NCBI GenBank assembly: GCA_016748015.1
Contig: JAAOMT010000242.1
Span: forward strand, 1 to 11,160
From: Geosiphon pyriformis
Lineage: Eukaryota; Glomeromycota; Glomeromycetes; Archaeosporales; Geosiphonaceae
Length of the DNA: 11,160 nucleotides
Direction of reading: 5' to 3'
Below the pieces are notes generated by a model, which saw only the letters and a list, made by a program, of their open reading frames with translations, made no database searches and was not told the DNA's origin. Each line of letters begins with the position of its first letter. Within the stretch, counting starts at the first letter, position 1. Below are positions 1 through 7,875 of the stretch, piece by piece. Made by a program: the position numbers and the translations under genes.

Positions 1-537
1 GCTAATAAAGAACAATGGCTATGATTGAAGCCTAAAGTTTGTAAGCTGATTCAAGAAAAAATTGTAATTTCTCAATCTAAACTTTCAAATTAACATCAAG
101 GCCATAATGTAATACTTAAAGAAATTAACAAAACACTCAAATTGTTGATTCCTTCTACACCTTTACAACAGCATTAGGAAATTGCAACATTTAACTGTAT
201 CAAATTTAAGAGATTGTATACTAACTTCTTTAATGTCATCAGATATTCTAAAAGTAAAATATACAGGTCTTGTACATGTTTTAGCTTTATTGCTGAATCA
301 AATTAATTTTGAGTTCAGATAAAAAAAACACAGTTTGTAAATCCAAATGTCTCTAATTGTGTTTTTCATGATATTGGTCATAAATAGATATTAAGCAAAG
401 AAATGAAAAAATTCAGTAAAATTACATGAATGAAAAAAATAGACTTTCTTAAAACAAGACAAATTAAGAAAACATTGTTAGGTACTTGGAAACCAATTCC
501 AGTAACAAGTGAAGAAACAGATCATCAAAAAATGTAA
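1..537 (+). pseudogene. Decayed coding remnant of unknown function, left end outside window
   Basis: Frame 1 reads from the first base to a TAA at 535-537 with about seven internal stops in roughly 178 codons. The residues between the stops are protein-like (mixed charged, aromatic and hydrophobic), including a stretch reading FHDIGHK near 367 and KTLLGTWKPIPVTSEETDH near 472-528. Several stops fall where a single C-to-T or G-to-A change from Gln, Arg or Trp codons would explain them, as in the retroelement downstream. I do not recognise the family. It may be a piece of another mobile element or of a host gene family. The original start lies outside the window. The alternative is that this is ordinary AT-rich noncoding DNA with a chance low-stop frame; I favour a remnant but weakly. 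Confidence 0.35.
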
Positions 538-691
538 ATTTGTTAATAAAATTACAACTATTATCTATTATTAACTCTCTAATACTTCTTTTAAGTGATC
601 ATATTTTCAAAGCTTATCAAGTTAATTGTATGACAGCCTAATAAATATCCTTTAAGAAGTTAAAAATATATTGTATTGTGTACAGTTTTGT

Positions 692-1515
692 TTATGTTGA
701 GTTGGATGTATTACTATTTATAATTAGCATTTTTAAAACATGATATGTTGAGTCTATATCCAAATTTTCATTCTGTGTAATTATGTTTGGATTATGAAAA
801 GCATTCAACATGGATTTATTTGTCCCAAAAAAGTTGATTTTTAATACATCTTTAAAACTATCAGTCAAACTTTTGCTCACTAATACTAAATATTGATCAA
901 ATAATGAATATAATTGCTAGTATAGAGCCCTTTTTTAATCACGGATGCCAAAGTTGGTGTGAAAATGTATTTATTGGATATATATTAGAATCTTTATGCT
1001 CTGAGTTTTGTTACTGGTCACATTTCTTTTCTTAAAGAAAGGTAAATTTGAACTCTGTTCCCAGTTGATTTGGTCGAACAATGTCCTATTAACAAACTTG
1101 TTTCTAGAGAATCCCATTGGACCATTATTCTTGTTTGTAGATCTGTTAATTCCTTTTTCCAATATGGAAAAAAAGTAATCTTGTTAGCCAAAGTTTGATC
1201 TAGAGTAACTTTATCAATACTTGTAGCAACAGCCTCCAAAACACTACTAGCCTCTAAAGCACCACCAGTCTCCAAAGCACCAAGAACAATAGTACTATAC
1301 CATATGTCAACTATTATTAAAACTCTCATAATATCCGCAAACAAGCCAGATATAATAGTTCTATTATTGTCTTCTAATGACAGTAGTAGCTTATAAAGAA
1401 GAAGAGTAATTGAATGTTGTAATATTTCAGAAATTTTGTTTAGTGTTCTATAATTGTTTCCAGAAACTTCTCTAATTTTTTTTACTACTATAAAAAGAAT
1501 GATTTCTGTTGACAA
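692..1515 (-). pseudogene. Decayed minus-strand gene of unknown function, one frameshift and three in-frame stops
   Basis: A minus-strand frame opens with ATG at 1515 and stays open to 1018 (165 residues). A second minus-strand frame is open over 1162-974 and, in the same register, over 880-692, separated by only three stops (TAA at 971-973 and two more before 880). The simplest reading is one protein of about 270 residues with a frameshift near the A7 run at 1165-1171 and three nonsense changes. Residues around 1232-1285 form three hexapeptide units of the type (G/S)(A/V)LE plus two small residues. The C-terminal part includes VSKSLTDSFKDVLKINFFG and NAFHNPNI, which look like real protein. 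I see no signal peptide or catalytic motif and do not recognise the family. Three of the six CpG dinucleotides I found in the window are here, so it may be less decayed than the retroelement. Confidence 0.45.
1232..1285 (-). repeat. Three tandem 18-bp units inside the minus-strand remnant
   Basis: Units at 1232-1249, 1250-1267 and 1268-1285 share the pattern GYCTCYAAARCACYACYA with few differences. On the minus strand they encode GALETG, GALEAS and SVLEAV, so the period is six codons. The exact 18-bp period and the conserved LE pair argue for a coding minisatellite rather than chance. Confidence 0.7.
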
Positions 1516-2040
1516 TCAGAAAATCTCCCTGACTGTACATGTTTGATTAAATATGAGATAACATTTAATGTTTATATTTAATATCATATGATTATAGTGT
1601 AACTATAGAAAGTGAAAATTATTTATATTCTGCTATCATATTTGTGAAAATAAGGAATATAAGGAGATATATATAGTAAAAGTAACTATAAAAAGATAAT
1701 ATTATATATAAATGGTTTTGGTTTTTAAAAAAATGTGATTATAAGAAAATAGTGACTATAACCAGAGGAACTATAGAGAGAGTTCACTGTAACTGGTAAA
1801 AAACCCAGGAATAAGAATAGAACACTCAAAGATTAAGGATAGCTTACCAGAAAAATTACCAGCTATTATGCTAAGAAAAAAATTTGATGGAATTGTGATT
1901 CCAGAAAGTGATAAATAAAACTACACTTGAATCTCTGTCTATTATACAAAAAACTCAATCAAAACTTTTAGACAACCAAAACCTTTAGATATTATCAACC
2001 TAATTCAGTTATCAAGTACCAAGTTATGAGTTTGTTATTT
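1516..2040. other. Gene-free interval between the minus-strand remnant and the retroelement
   Basis: No open frame of useful length and no RNA gene is visible. The left part (1516-1800) is AT-rich and contains the repeated ACTATA motifs listed separately. The right part (1800-2040) has a frame starting near 1869 (MLRKKFDGIVIPESDK) that is fairly open apart from stops, which could be a remnant of a leader protein or of Gag upstream sequence. A 5' LTR would be expected around here if the retroelement were complete, but I found no clear TG...CA boundaries, primer-binding site, or match to the sequence after 10920. Confidence 0.5.
1590..1791. repeat. ACTATA-motif repeats ending in a Tc1/mariner/pogo-like terminal sequence
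   Basis: The motif ACTATA recurs at about 1602, 1684, 1754 and 1770, and GATTATA occurs at 1590 and 1738. The 1754-1789 stretch, read on the minus strand, begins CAGTGAACTCTC and continues with TATAGTT and GGTTATAGTC; on the plus strand its CACTG end is followed directly by TA. CAGT ends next to a TA target duplication are typical of Tc1/mariner/pogo transposons. The 1590-1614 stretch looks like a degraded direct copy of the same end. No matching inverted end is convincing, so this may be a solo end, a MITE fragment, or coincidence in TA-rich DNA. Confidence 0.35.
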
Positions 2041-2216
2041 GATTTAAGACTCCAAATAATTACCTGTAACATTTGGTGCTTCTTGTGAGATATAATTCAA
2101 CAGAAAACCAGCATCAATAACAATCATCTGAAACAGTGACAGAATCAGAAGAAATAAGAACAAACCACTTGAAATTTGCAAAATCTTTATTCTAGCATTA
2201 CAAAAGTCATCTCAGA

Positions 2217-2513
2217 TTGACAAATAATAATTGGTCAGCAAAATTAGCTTTTAATTGCTATGTCAATGAAAAGATTATATATTATTTGGGAGGCCAAGGA
2301 GATCCAAAATTTGCCTTTAACAACTTTTTCAGTAAATTACTTCAAAGCATCATACTATCACAAAATTATCTATTTACACCACTAATTACAGAAATAAACA
2401 GAGAAATTAAAAAGTACACTAAACAAAAATTTTTTATTACTTTTGTTAACAAAGACAAAAGAAGATTACAAACACCAGCAGAAATTCCAAAACAAATACA
2501 ATTTGCTACATAG
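2217..2513 (+). pseudogene. Gag N-terminal segment of the retrotransposon
   Basis: A 98-codon open stretch beginning at a TTG (not a credible start; the frame probably continues upstream past a TAG near 2196) and ending at TAG 2511-2513. Its residues include YVNEKIIYYLGGQGDPKFAF and LITEINREIKKY, suggesting a helical globular segment. It precedes the canonical Gag core by about 550 bp and is separated from it by a low-complexity linker, so the Gag would have a long N-terminal extension. After the stop, the same frame continues readably to about 2660, where a frameshift moves the reading to frame 2. I assign it to Gag from position and from general resemblance to Gag proteins of fungal Gypsy elements as I remember them. 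It has no catalytic motif of its own. Confidence 0.55.
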
Positions 2514-2662
2514 AAGAAACAGAGAGTGGATTCACTTGCTAATTTATTATATCATTACATACTCAGAAGTATTATCAATATAACATCAATAGACAAGTTC
2601 ACCACAAATGTGACAACACCACTAAACAGAATTCCATTCCAAAGTAAACAGAAAAAGCAAAG

Positions 2663-3060
2663 TTATTAGAAACCTATAGTGACTATTTTAAAAGATTTAA
2701 ATTACAATCTCCAATGCCATTAGAAGTTTGATTACCACTACCACAACCAGATTTTGGAGCTGCTAGTTCTTGAGAATTAACTGACTTTGAAGAAAAGGAA
2801 AATAACAATTAGGAAATTAATTATTTAAACCCAATTCCAGAAAATCTGGAAATTTAAACTTTAATTGTTCCAATTCAGCAAAATCAGAACAATCCAAATC
2901 CCACCATTATTAATCAATCAAACTTATCTCCAGAAATTATAATTAATCCACCATTAATTGTCCTGATTATTAAACAACAACACCAGCTACAACCATCATC
3001 TCAACAACAACTTCAACAGCAACCACCACCACAATTACAACAACAATTCATAATAGTACT
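2663..3060 (+). pseudogene. Gag linker, acidic/Asn-rich then Gln/Pro-rich
   Basis: Frame 2 starts with LLETYSDYFKRF at 2663 and runs into the Gag core with stops at several places. It passes through Pro- and Glu-rich residues (PLPQPDFGA, NPIPENLEI) into a Gln/Pro run at 2973-3051 built from CAA, CAG and CCA codons. Such low-complexity linkers are common before the capsid part of Gypsy Gag proteins. The stops here fit single changes from Gln, Trp or Arg codons. No domain is expected in it. Confidence 0.55.
2973..3051 (+). repeat. CAA/CAG/CCA trinucleotide-rich tract encoding Gln/Pro
   Basis: About 26 codons, mostly CAA, CAG and CCA, in the Gag frame give QQQ and PPP runs. It is the densest C+A low-complexity stretch in the window and lacks G almost entirely. 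Replication slippage is the likely origin. Confidence 0.7.
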
Positions 3061-3061
3061 A

Positions 3062-3820
3062 ATAATCTATGCACTAATTGCCAAATTAAAAAAATTTACT
3101 AGCAAAGAGGATAATATTCAAACTTGGCTAAATGATGTTACCAAAGCAATAACAGTTAATAATTAGGATAACACCAGAGTTTTTCAAACAATTCCATATT
3201 TCTTGTAAGATACAGTTGACTTGTAGTACCAAAGCTTGGCACAGAAACTCCAAAATTTCAATAATTTCAAAGTAGAATTTTTGAAATATTTTAGTAATAA
3301 CAACAGCATCAATTGATTGGCAAATATCTTTACTACTATTAAACAAGAAAATACTGAAATCATCACTACTTATCTAAAATGCTTCCAACAAAATCTACAC
3401 CAAATTCAAGTCATTGATGCCAGTTATTTTACAGTAGCCCAAATTCTGAATCAATTTATTTACAGATTATGCAGCAGCATCCTACAACATGTACGTCTAT
3501 TACATTTAGCCATACTTTAAGCTGCAGTTACACATGCCAAAAACTTTGAATTAGCTGAACTCAAAGCCAATTATGCTCAAACTGTAAATTTAGTAATAAA
3601 CAGATTATCTGAATTGGATTCCAAATTGAAATAATTTATTAATTCAATTAACCAGAAATTGGAAGAATACTTAGTTAACAATTAGATTATTTATTAATTT
3701 CTACAATGATGTAATAATCAAGAAAACTCGAATTGTTTTCAAAACCAATCATATTTTTTATCATCAACCAATTAACTATAACAGCCAAAAATACTTACCT
3801 GCCATAATTGTAGTAAACTG
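3062..3820 (+). pseudogene. gag: Gag capsid core (retrotransposon Gag family) with damaged zinc knuckle
   Basis: Frame 2 reads continuously with in-frame stops at 3164, 3206, 3224, 3314 and 3518 and more beyond 3600. The sequence follows the retrotransposon Gag pattern: an ALIAKLKKFTSKEDNIQTWL start, a helix with YQSLAQKLQNFNNFKVEFLK, then LANIFTTIKQENTEIITTYL, LNQFIYRL and an acidic/helical C-terminal part. The nucleocapsid zinc knuckle follows: Cys codons at 3800 and 3809 give C-H-N-C-S-K, but the expected His and last Cys are lost to a frameshift near 3818 and a substitution. In a working element this protein would assemble the cytoplasmic particle and bind the RNA. The stops replace residues that look like Trp (3164, 3224) and Gln (3518). 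It cannot give full-length Gag. Confidence 0.8.
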
Positions 3821-3828
3821 CCATTATA

Positions 3829-4296
3829 ATGGGAACTCATGATCAGAAAATCAATATTGAAACTTTGATTACTGATTTCAAACTCCATATTACTTACCAA
3901 TTAAGATCAATATTAACTCTATTACCCACAAATAACACAACAACCAATATACATACCTCCAATCTATTAAACACTAGCCTCAGTTATTTATCAACCACAG
4001 TCACCAGTAATGTATCAACAACTACTTATTTTAATACCACTATTAAACTCAGCTCAAATATCATCCAAAAATGCCAGACTAAGAATTACTTACATCCAAT
4101 AAAACTAGAAATTGGCAATAGTAATGTATTAACTGATTCCCAGTTTATCAAGTCAACCATCAGGATCTTGCTAACAGAGTTCAGGAATTGGGTATGTTCA
4201 AAACCCAAATTCCCAGAACTATTTAAGTCTTTTAATGACCCCAGAAAATGCCTCATTCAACAATTAAAAAACCAACTGAATGCTACTTACCAATAA
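3829..4296 (+). pseudogene. Thr/Asn/Ser-rich linker between Gag and protease
   Basis: An uninterrupted 155-codon frame (frame 1) from ATG 3829 to TAA 4294-4296, one frame off from the preceding Gag core. It is rich in Thr, Asn, Ser and Leu (for example TNNTTTNIHTSNLLNTS), with a more ordered end containing FRNWVCSKPKFPELF. It probably corresponds to the disordered tail of Gag or the Gag-Pol linker. It is the longest unbroken stretch in the Gag-protease region, but I would not call it a gene of its own: it starts just after the frameshifted zinc knuckle, and the next segment resumes in frame 2 through an indel at about 4286-4296. Confidence 0.5.
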
Positions 4297-4735
4297 TATA
4301 CCTCTAGTAACTATTACTAATGACAAATTATTGGCTGCTATTTTTTTCTTTGAACTCAAAAAACCATCAGAAACTCTTTTATTCAGTGGAACCACTTTTA
4401 ATACAAAACCAATTATCACAATATATACCAATGCTAAAGTCAATGGTCAATTCATCAAATAATCTTAGACAGTAGTTCAGCAGACAGCATCATTACATGA
4501 CAACTTATAGACCAATTAAATCACCAAGTTGATTGTGCTGTCAGTGCCAGAATTATTACCACTAATAGAGCAATAAAAATGCCCATTGGAGAGATTGACA
4601 ACTTCTTTTTCAAAGTCATGGCATCATCATTTCAATCAAAGTATTGGTAATAAAAGCTACACAGTATCAAGCACTCATTGGTAATAACTGGCTGTCCAAA
4701 ACCAATGTAGTACTCAACTGGAACATCTAGAAGCT
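4280..4735 (+). pseudogene. Retropepsin-like aspartic protease domain, broken by two frameshifts
   Basis: Frame 2 (4280-4462) leads in with ATITIND-like residues, a LFSGTTFNTKPIITIYTNAK segment and VNGQFIK, the strand that normally precedes the catalytic loop. A frameshift near 4460 moves the reading to frame 1, where DSSSADSIIT starts at 4468: the expected D-(S/T)-G triad with the Gly codon apparently changed to Ser. A second frameshift near 4622 moves to frame 3, where SIKVLVIKATQYQALIGNNW at 4632-4691 gives the flap-distal strand and the region equivalent to the ILG motif. Retropepsins act as dimers to cut Gag-Pol. The catalytic Asp remains, the Gly does not, and the frame is broken twice, so this is inactive. 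Confidence 0.75.
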
Positions 4736-5024
4736 ACAACTTAGCCAAAACAGCCAACACACATAAGTACTAGCAACTTGTAGTCATTTCAAGAGCACCA
4801 TGCCAGCACTGCTAACCAAATTCAAAAAAGAAACAACTAAACCTATTTAAGAAGCCTACCAAGTCTTATAGATTGATATTAACCACAATGAATTGCTGCC
4901 AATACTCTCTTGAAATGATAAGAAAAAAGAGAAAAAAGAAGACAAACTTAAAGAAACCACCACAAAAGAAATAACCAGTGGCTGGGAAAGGTTTTATTTA
5001 ACTGACATTAGACTAAAGCCACTG
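4736..5024 (+). pseudogene. Protease-to-Cys-rich linker of Pol, Lys/Glu-rich
   Basis: Frame 3 continues from the protease with stops at 4734, near 4770, 4848, 4869 and 4914. It reads as a charged, low-complexity spacer (DKKKEKKEDKLKETTTKE near 4917-4970). No domain is recognisable. Several stops sit where Trp would be natural in context (before IDI and after ILS), matching the nonsense pattern elsewhere in the element. Confidence 0.5.
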
Positions 5025-5300
5025 TATATACTACTTAGATACAAAGACTATAAGAAAAAGCTGTCTTCTATGGGAGCTTGGGTTGTATCTAACAAAGATT
5101 ACTGAATACACATATACTATTACTGTAAGCTGTACTATTGTAAACACTATGGCTATCCAAAAAGACAAGGAAAGTAGAACAACAAATCATGTTTTGCTTA
5201 TGGGGAAACTTTTCTTGGCAAAGGAATATGGAATAACATTCCTGGTTGAAGAGAAACATGCAATATCTTGTGCCAATACATAATCCTTATAAATAATTAG
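5025..5300 (+). pseudogene. Cys-rich (probable zinc-binding) module, first copy
   Basis: Frame 3 shows YKDYKKKLSSMGAW at 5040-5081, then YYCKLYYCKHYGYPKRQGK ending near 5174, a stop, SCFAYGETFLGKGIWNNIPG near 5187-5246, a stop, and ETCNILCQYIIL. Pairs of Cys spaced by two or three residues suggest one or more zinc ribbons or treble-clef units. Several expected Cys positions read as Tyr (YKDY, CFAY), the result of TGT-to-TAT type changes. I do not know a named family for this module; a role in nucleic-acid binding is only inference. It lies between protease and dUTPase, not a usual position for a zinc module in Ty3/Gypsy Pol. Its second half is repeated at 6875-7010. Confidence 0.5.
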
Positions 5301-5724
5301 ATCAGCAAAGAAACATCTTTTAATACTATATAGAACTGTGTTTTATTATACTTGGACAGTTATCTACATGATGAAAATAAGATCTGAAAAATAGCAAAAG
5401 CCAAAGTCAAAGATGTCTTACCTAGTAAAATTCTGGAAATAAAAAACAACCCACCAAAACCAATTGACATTATTCTTATTCTCAATTCAGATGTATTTCT
5501 TGATATCAAAACAGGCCCAGAAAAATTCCACAAACACTACCAAAACCTAGCATTAACCAAGAAAGAACAAAAACAATGGCTAAAACAATTAAATACACAA
5601 TTGTATAGATATTGCCTAATTCCCAATGATTTTGAATATTGTGATGATTGTAATTTTGTTTACAATTCATTACCATGTATGATCTACACAATCTCTGAAG
5701 AAGACAAACCAATCAGCAGCTGCG
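5301..5724 (+). pseudogene. Pol linker with second CxxC motif, first copy
   Basis: Frame 3 is open from 5391 to 5897. It reads LYLDSYLHDENKI, EIKNNPPKPIDIILILNSDV, EKFHKHYQNLALTKKEQKQW, then YRYCLIPNDFEYCDDCNFVY with Cys codons at 5613, 5640 and 5649. This is a probable zinc-finger-like element: a CxxC pair near 5640-5651 and an upstream pair whose first Cys reads Tyr (copy 2 keeps Cys there, at about 7291). Its function in Pol is unknown to me. Confidence 0.5.
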
Positions 5725-5868
5725 AAATGGAATCAGAATTACTATTCAATTTCAATTCAAACTCTGATGACAATGACAAAAATAATGGTTCCAGTTCAGT
5801 CCAAAATAACAACACTAATAACAACAATTTAAACTCCAATTTAAATCTAGAACAATACATCACACTCC
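5725..5868 (+). repeat. Asn/Ser-rich low-complexity coding tract
   Basis: In frame 3 the tract reads NFNSNSDDNDKNNGSSSVQN followed by further Asn/Thr/Leu repeats, built mainly from AAT, AAC and TCC/AGT codons. It is a flexible linker between the CxxC element and the dUTPase domain. The equivalent position in copy 2 (about 7430) has lost about 130 bp, the main length difference between the copies. Confidence 0.65.
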
Positions 5869-5924
5869 CTAATCTTTCTAAGGAGCAGAAACTAAAATAG
5901 TTCAATAATAATGATAAAAATATT

Positions 5925-6319
5925 ATGTCAAAACATGCACATAATACTAATGCAGAGTTTGATTTAAAATATCCAAGAAAAGATGTCATCAAATTAGAAC
6001 CACATTTGTGCATATGTATTGATCTAAAAGTAGCACTGGAAATTTTAGCAACAATAATGGTTCAACTAGTATTTAGGAGTAGTTTAATGAAAAAAAGAAT
6101 CAACATTAGAGAAAGAATAATTGATGCAGGATATATAGAAAATATCATTGCAATATTACAAAATGACTCAGAAAAAAAATATATTATTGAACCAAATAAA
6201 AAGATAGTACAGACAATATTTTTTTCTTTGGTTAAAATAGCTCAGTTAGTATTAGTAGAAAAAGAGAAAAATTAGAGATGACAGCAAAAGAAATAAGTGA
6301 ATTCAGATTCATAAGTAGA
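5925..6319 (+). pseudogene. dUTPase domain inside Pol, first copy, broken near motif V
   Basis: A trimeric-type dUTPase hydrolyses dUTP to dUMP and pyrophosphate, limiting uracil in newly made DNA. The open part (116 codons, ending 6275) shows the ordered motifs: motif I as NAEFDL (residues 9-14; usual A-G-x-D-L, Gly here Glu), motif II as RSSL (51-54), motif III as RIIDAGYIENI (64-74) with the catalytic Asp at codon 6123-6125 and the uracil-site Tyr kept, and motif IV region KIAQLVLV (104-111). A one-base insertion in the A-rich run near 6270 then shifts to frame 2, where the Gly-rich motif V position (6284-6319) reads KEISEFRFISR, with every expected Gly replaced. The domain is thus recognisable but inactive. 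The frame upstream continues through a single stop at 5898-5900, so it was part of Pol, not a separate gene. Confidence 0.8.
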
Positions 6320-6874
6320 ATAAACATATTAGTTAACATGGCAAAAGAAGAAGTTATTGACAAGAGAGAAATTATTTCCACCTGTTAATCAATTTTTATT
6401 CTGCCATATGATCAGTACATATTAGTCATAGAAAAAAAAGTAAAGAATCAAGACCAAATTTTTGAAGTAGAAATCACAATTTGTAAATCAGAAAAGATTG
6501 GACTTACCAATTTTTACATACAAGCCAAAAGCCTAAAACACATAAAAATTCCCATTTACAACACAACTAGAAAAGTTATCAAAATACCAAAAAGAATCAT
6601 CATCAAATATATAAGCACAGAAGTTAAGAATTAACTACTAAGTATTATCCCAGATTTTCTACAACTTTGTGAATATATAGATATCACATTACAAACAATA
6701 TACAGACAAAAAAAATATTATTTGCTCCAATCAGAACAATTGGAACAAATGAACTTGGGAAACTTAGATCCACTCTAATGGATACAACTTAAAATATTAC
6801 TTAACAATTTTATTGATATTTTTGCCAGTAAAAATAAATTTGGCCAAACTGATATCATCCAGCATCAAATTAAG
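6320..6874 (+). pseudogene. Pre-RT spacer and RT N-terminal edge, first copy
   Basis: Frame 2 runs from 6278 across the duplication junction with only a few stops (near 6387, 6633 and 6777). It reads ILPYDQYILVIEKKVK, HIKIPIYNTTRKVIKIPKRI, then LNNFIDIFASKNKFGQTDII just before the junction. The beta-rich middle resembles the spacer usually found ahead of RT in Gypsy Pol, and the last part is the conserved L-x-x-F-x-D-(I/V)-F ... H-x-I lead-in to RT. In copy 1 this lead-in is not followed by RT; the sequence jumps to the second Cys-rich module at 6875. Confidence 0.65.
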
Positions 6875-7486
6875 AACAATAAATCATTTCTTACTTGTGA
6901 GAAAACTTTACTTAACAAAAAAATATAGAATAACATTTTTGGTCAAGAAAAAATGTGTAATGCTTTATGCCAATATACAATTCTTATTAGTGACTAGATA
7001 AGCAGAAGAATGTTTTTTAATACTACAAAAAACCAAGCACTCTTATGCTTGAACAGTTATTTACATAATAAAGATAAGATTTGACAAATAGCAAGTATTA
7101 AAGTTAAAAGTGCTTTACTTAATGAGATATTCACAATTAAAAACAACCCACCAGAACTTATTAAAACCATTTTTATTTCAAACTCAGACAGCTTTGTTGA
7201 CATTTTGAGCAATTCAAAACAATTCTATAAATACTACCAAGATTTAATACTTACTTAAGAAGAACAAAAGCAGTATTTAAAGCAATTAAATACTAGATTC
7301 TGTAAATATTGTCTAATTTTCAATAACTTTAAATATTGTGATAATTGTGATCTTATTTACAATCTACTATTATGTATAATTTATTCAATTTTCAAAAAAA
7401 AAAAATTAATTAGCAATTGTACTTAGAAATCAAATTTATCAATAAAATAGGAACTTAAATAATTCAGTAATAATAATAAAAATATT
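6875..7486 (+). pseudogene. Cys-rich module and linker with CxxC motifs, second copy
   Basis: Frame 2 reads NNKSFLTCEKTLLNKK, a stop, NNIFGQEKMCNALCQYTILI and a stop, the counterpart of 5178-5300. It continues with NSYLHNKDKI, NNPPELIKTIFISNSD and FCKYCLIFNNFKYCDNCDLI (7286-7345), with both CxxC pairs kept, unlike copy 1, where the first Cys reads Tyr. Stops fall near 7009, 7081, 7256 and 7424. The Asn-rich linker is reduced to a few residues after 7420. Confidence 0.6.
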
Positions 7487-7875
7487 ATGCCAGAATGCAT
7501 ACATAATATAAATACAAAATTTGATTTCAGATATTCAAAAAAAACTGCCATTAGATTAGAATCTCATTCATATACCAGCATATATTTAAAAATAGCACTA
7601 GAAATTTTGGCAATAACAATAATTTAATTAGTGTTTAGATCTAGTTTAGTAAAAAAAAAATTAATATTAAAGAAGAAATAATTAATGCAGAATATGTAAA
7701 AAATATTATTGTAATATTACAAAATAAATTAGAGAAGACATATATTATCAAACCAAATAAAAAAATAACACAGGCAATATTTTTACCTCTGGTAAAAATA
7801 GCTCAATTAGTGTTAATAAAAACAAAAAAAAAGTTAAAAATAACAACAAGAGAAGAAAAATGATTTGAATTAACA
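7487..7875 (+). pseudogene. dUTPase domain, second copy, catalytic Asp lost
   Basis: Counterpart of 5925-6319. Frame 2 from ATG 7487 shows NTKFDF at motif I, ALEILAIT and FRSSLVKK at motif II. A frameshift in the A-run near 7650-7660 moves to frame 1, where motif III reads EEIINAEYVKNI: the catalytic Asp of copy 1 (6123-6125) is Asn here (7684-7686) and the following Gly is Glu, both G-to-A changes. Motif IV region LVKIAQLVLI is well kept at about 7786-7818. Motif V is not recognisable. The direct copy-to-copy comparison is the best internal evidence for the direction of decay. Confidence 0.75.

Larger units (their letters stand above)
5178..6874 (+). repeat. Tandem duplication, copy 1 (about 1.70 kb)
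   Basis: This block (second half of the Cys-rich module, linker, CxxC motif, Asn-rich tract, dUTPase, pre-RT spacer) is followed immediately by a second diverged copy at 6875-8433. Matching landmarks are DSYLHDENKI at 5353 and NSYLHNKDKI at 7052; NNPPKPIDII and NNPPELIKTI; YCDDCNFVYN and YCDNCDLIYN; RSSLMKK and RSSLVKK; LVKIAQLVL in both; LCEYIDIT and LCKYVNII. I estimate nucleotide identity at roughly 70-75% where aligned by eye. Copy 1 has fewer frameshifts and keeps a 140-bp Asn/Ser-rich linker that copy 2 has mostly lost. Confidence 0.85.

Noticed and set aside
1800-2100. 5' LTR or primer-binding site
   Set aside because: No TG...CA boundaries, no convincing tRNA complement, and no match to 10921-11160.
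3128-3366. Two overlapping minus-strand open frames
   Set aside because: Both lie antisense to the Gag core, which has family-specific sequence on the plus strand.
5083-5283. Plus-strand open frame of 66 codons
   Set aside because: Wrong frame: the Cys-rich module reads in the next frame through its stops and matches the second copy there.
5506-5712. Minus-strand open frame of 68 codons with hydrophobic stretch
   Set aside because: Antisense shadow of the Pol linker; the hydrophobicity comes from complementing Lys/Asn/Gln codons.
5684-6013. Minus-strand open frame of 109 codons
   Set aside because: It is antisense to the Asn-rich linker and dUTPase frame, and its Leu/Ser-rich composition is the complement of that tract.
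3062-6275. Reassigned stop codons (TAA/TAG or TGA read as amino acids)
   Set aside because: All three stops occur, at positions that look like Trp, Gln and Arg, and frameshifts and lost catalytic residues accompany them. Decay explains this better than a variant code.
6813-7001. Plus-strand open frame of 62 codons across the duplication junction
   Set aside because: Wrong frame: the true frame 2 reads spacer then Cys-rich residues across the same bases.
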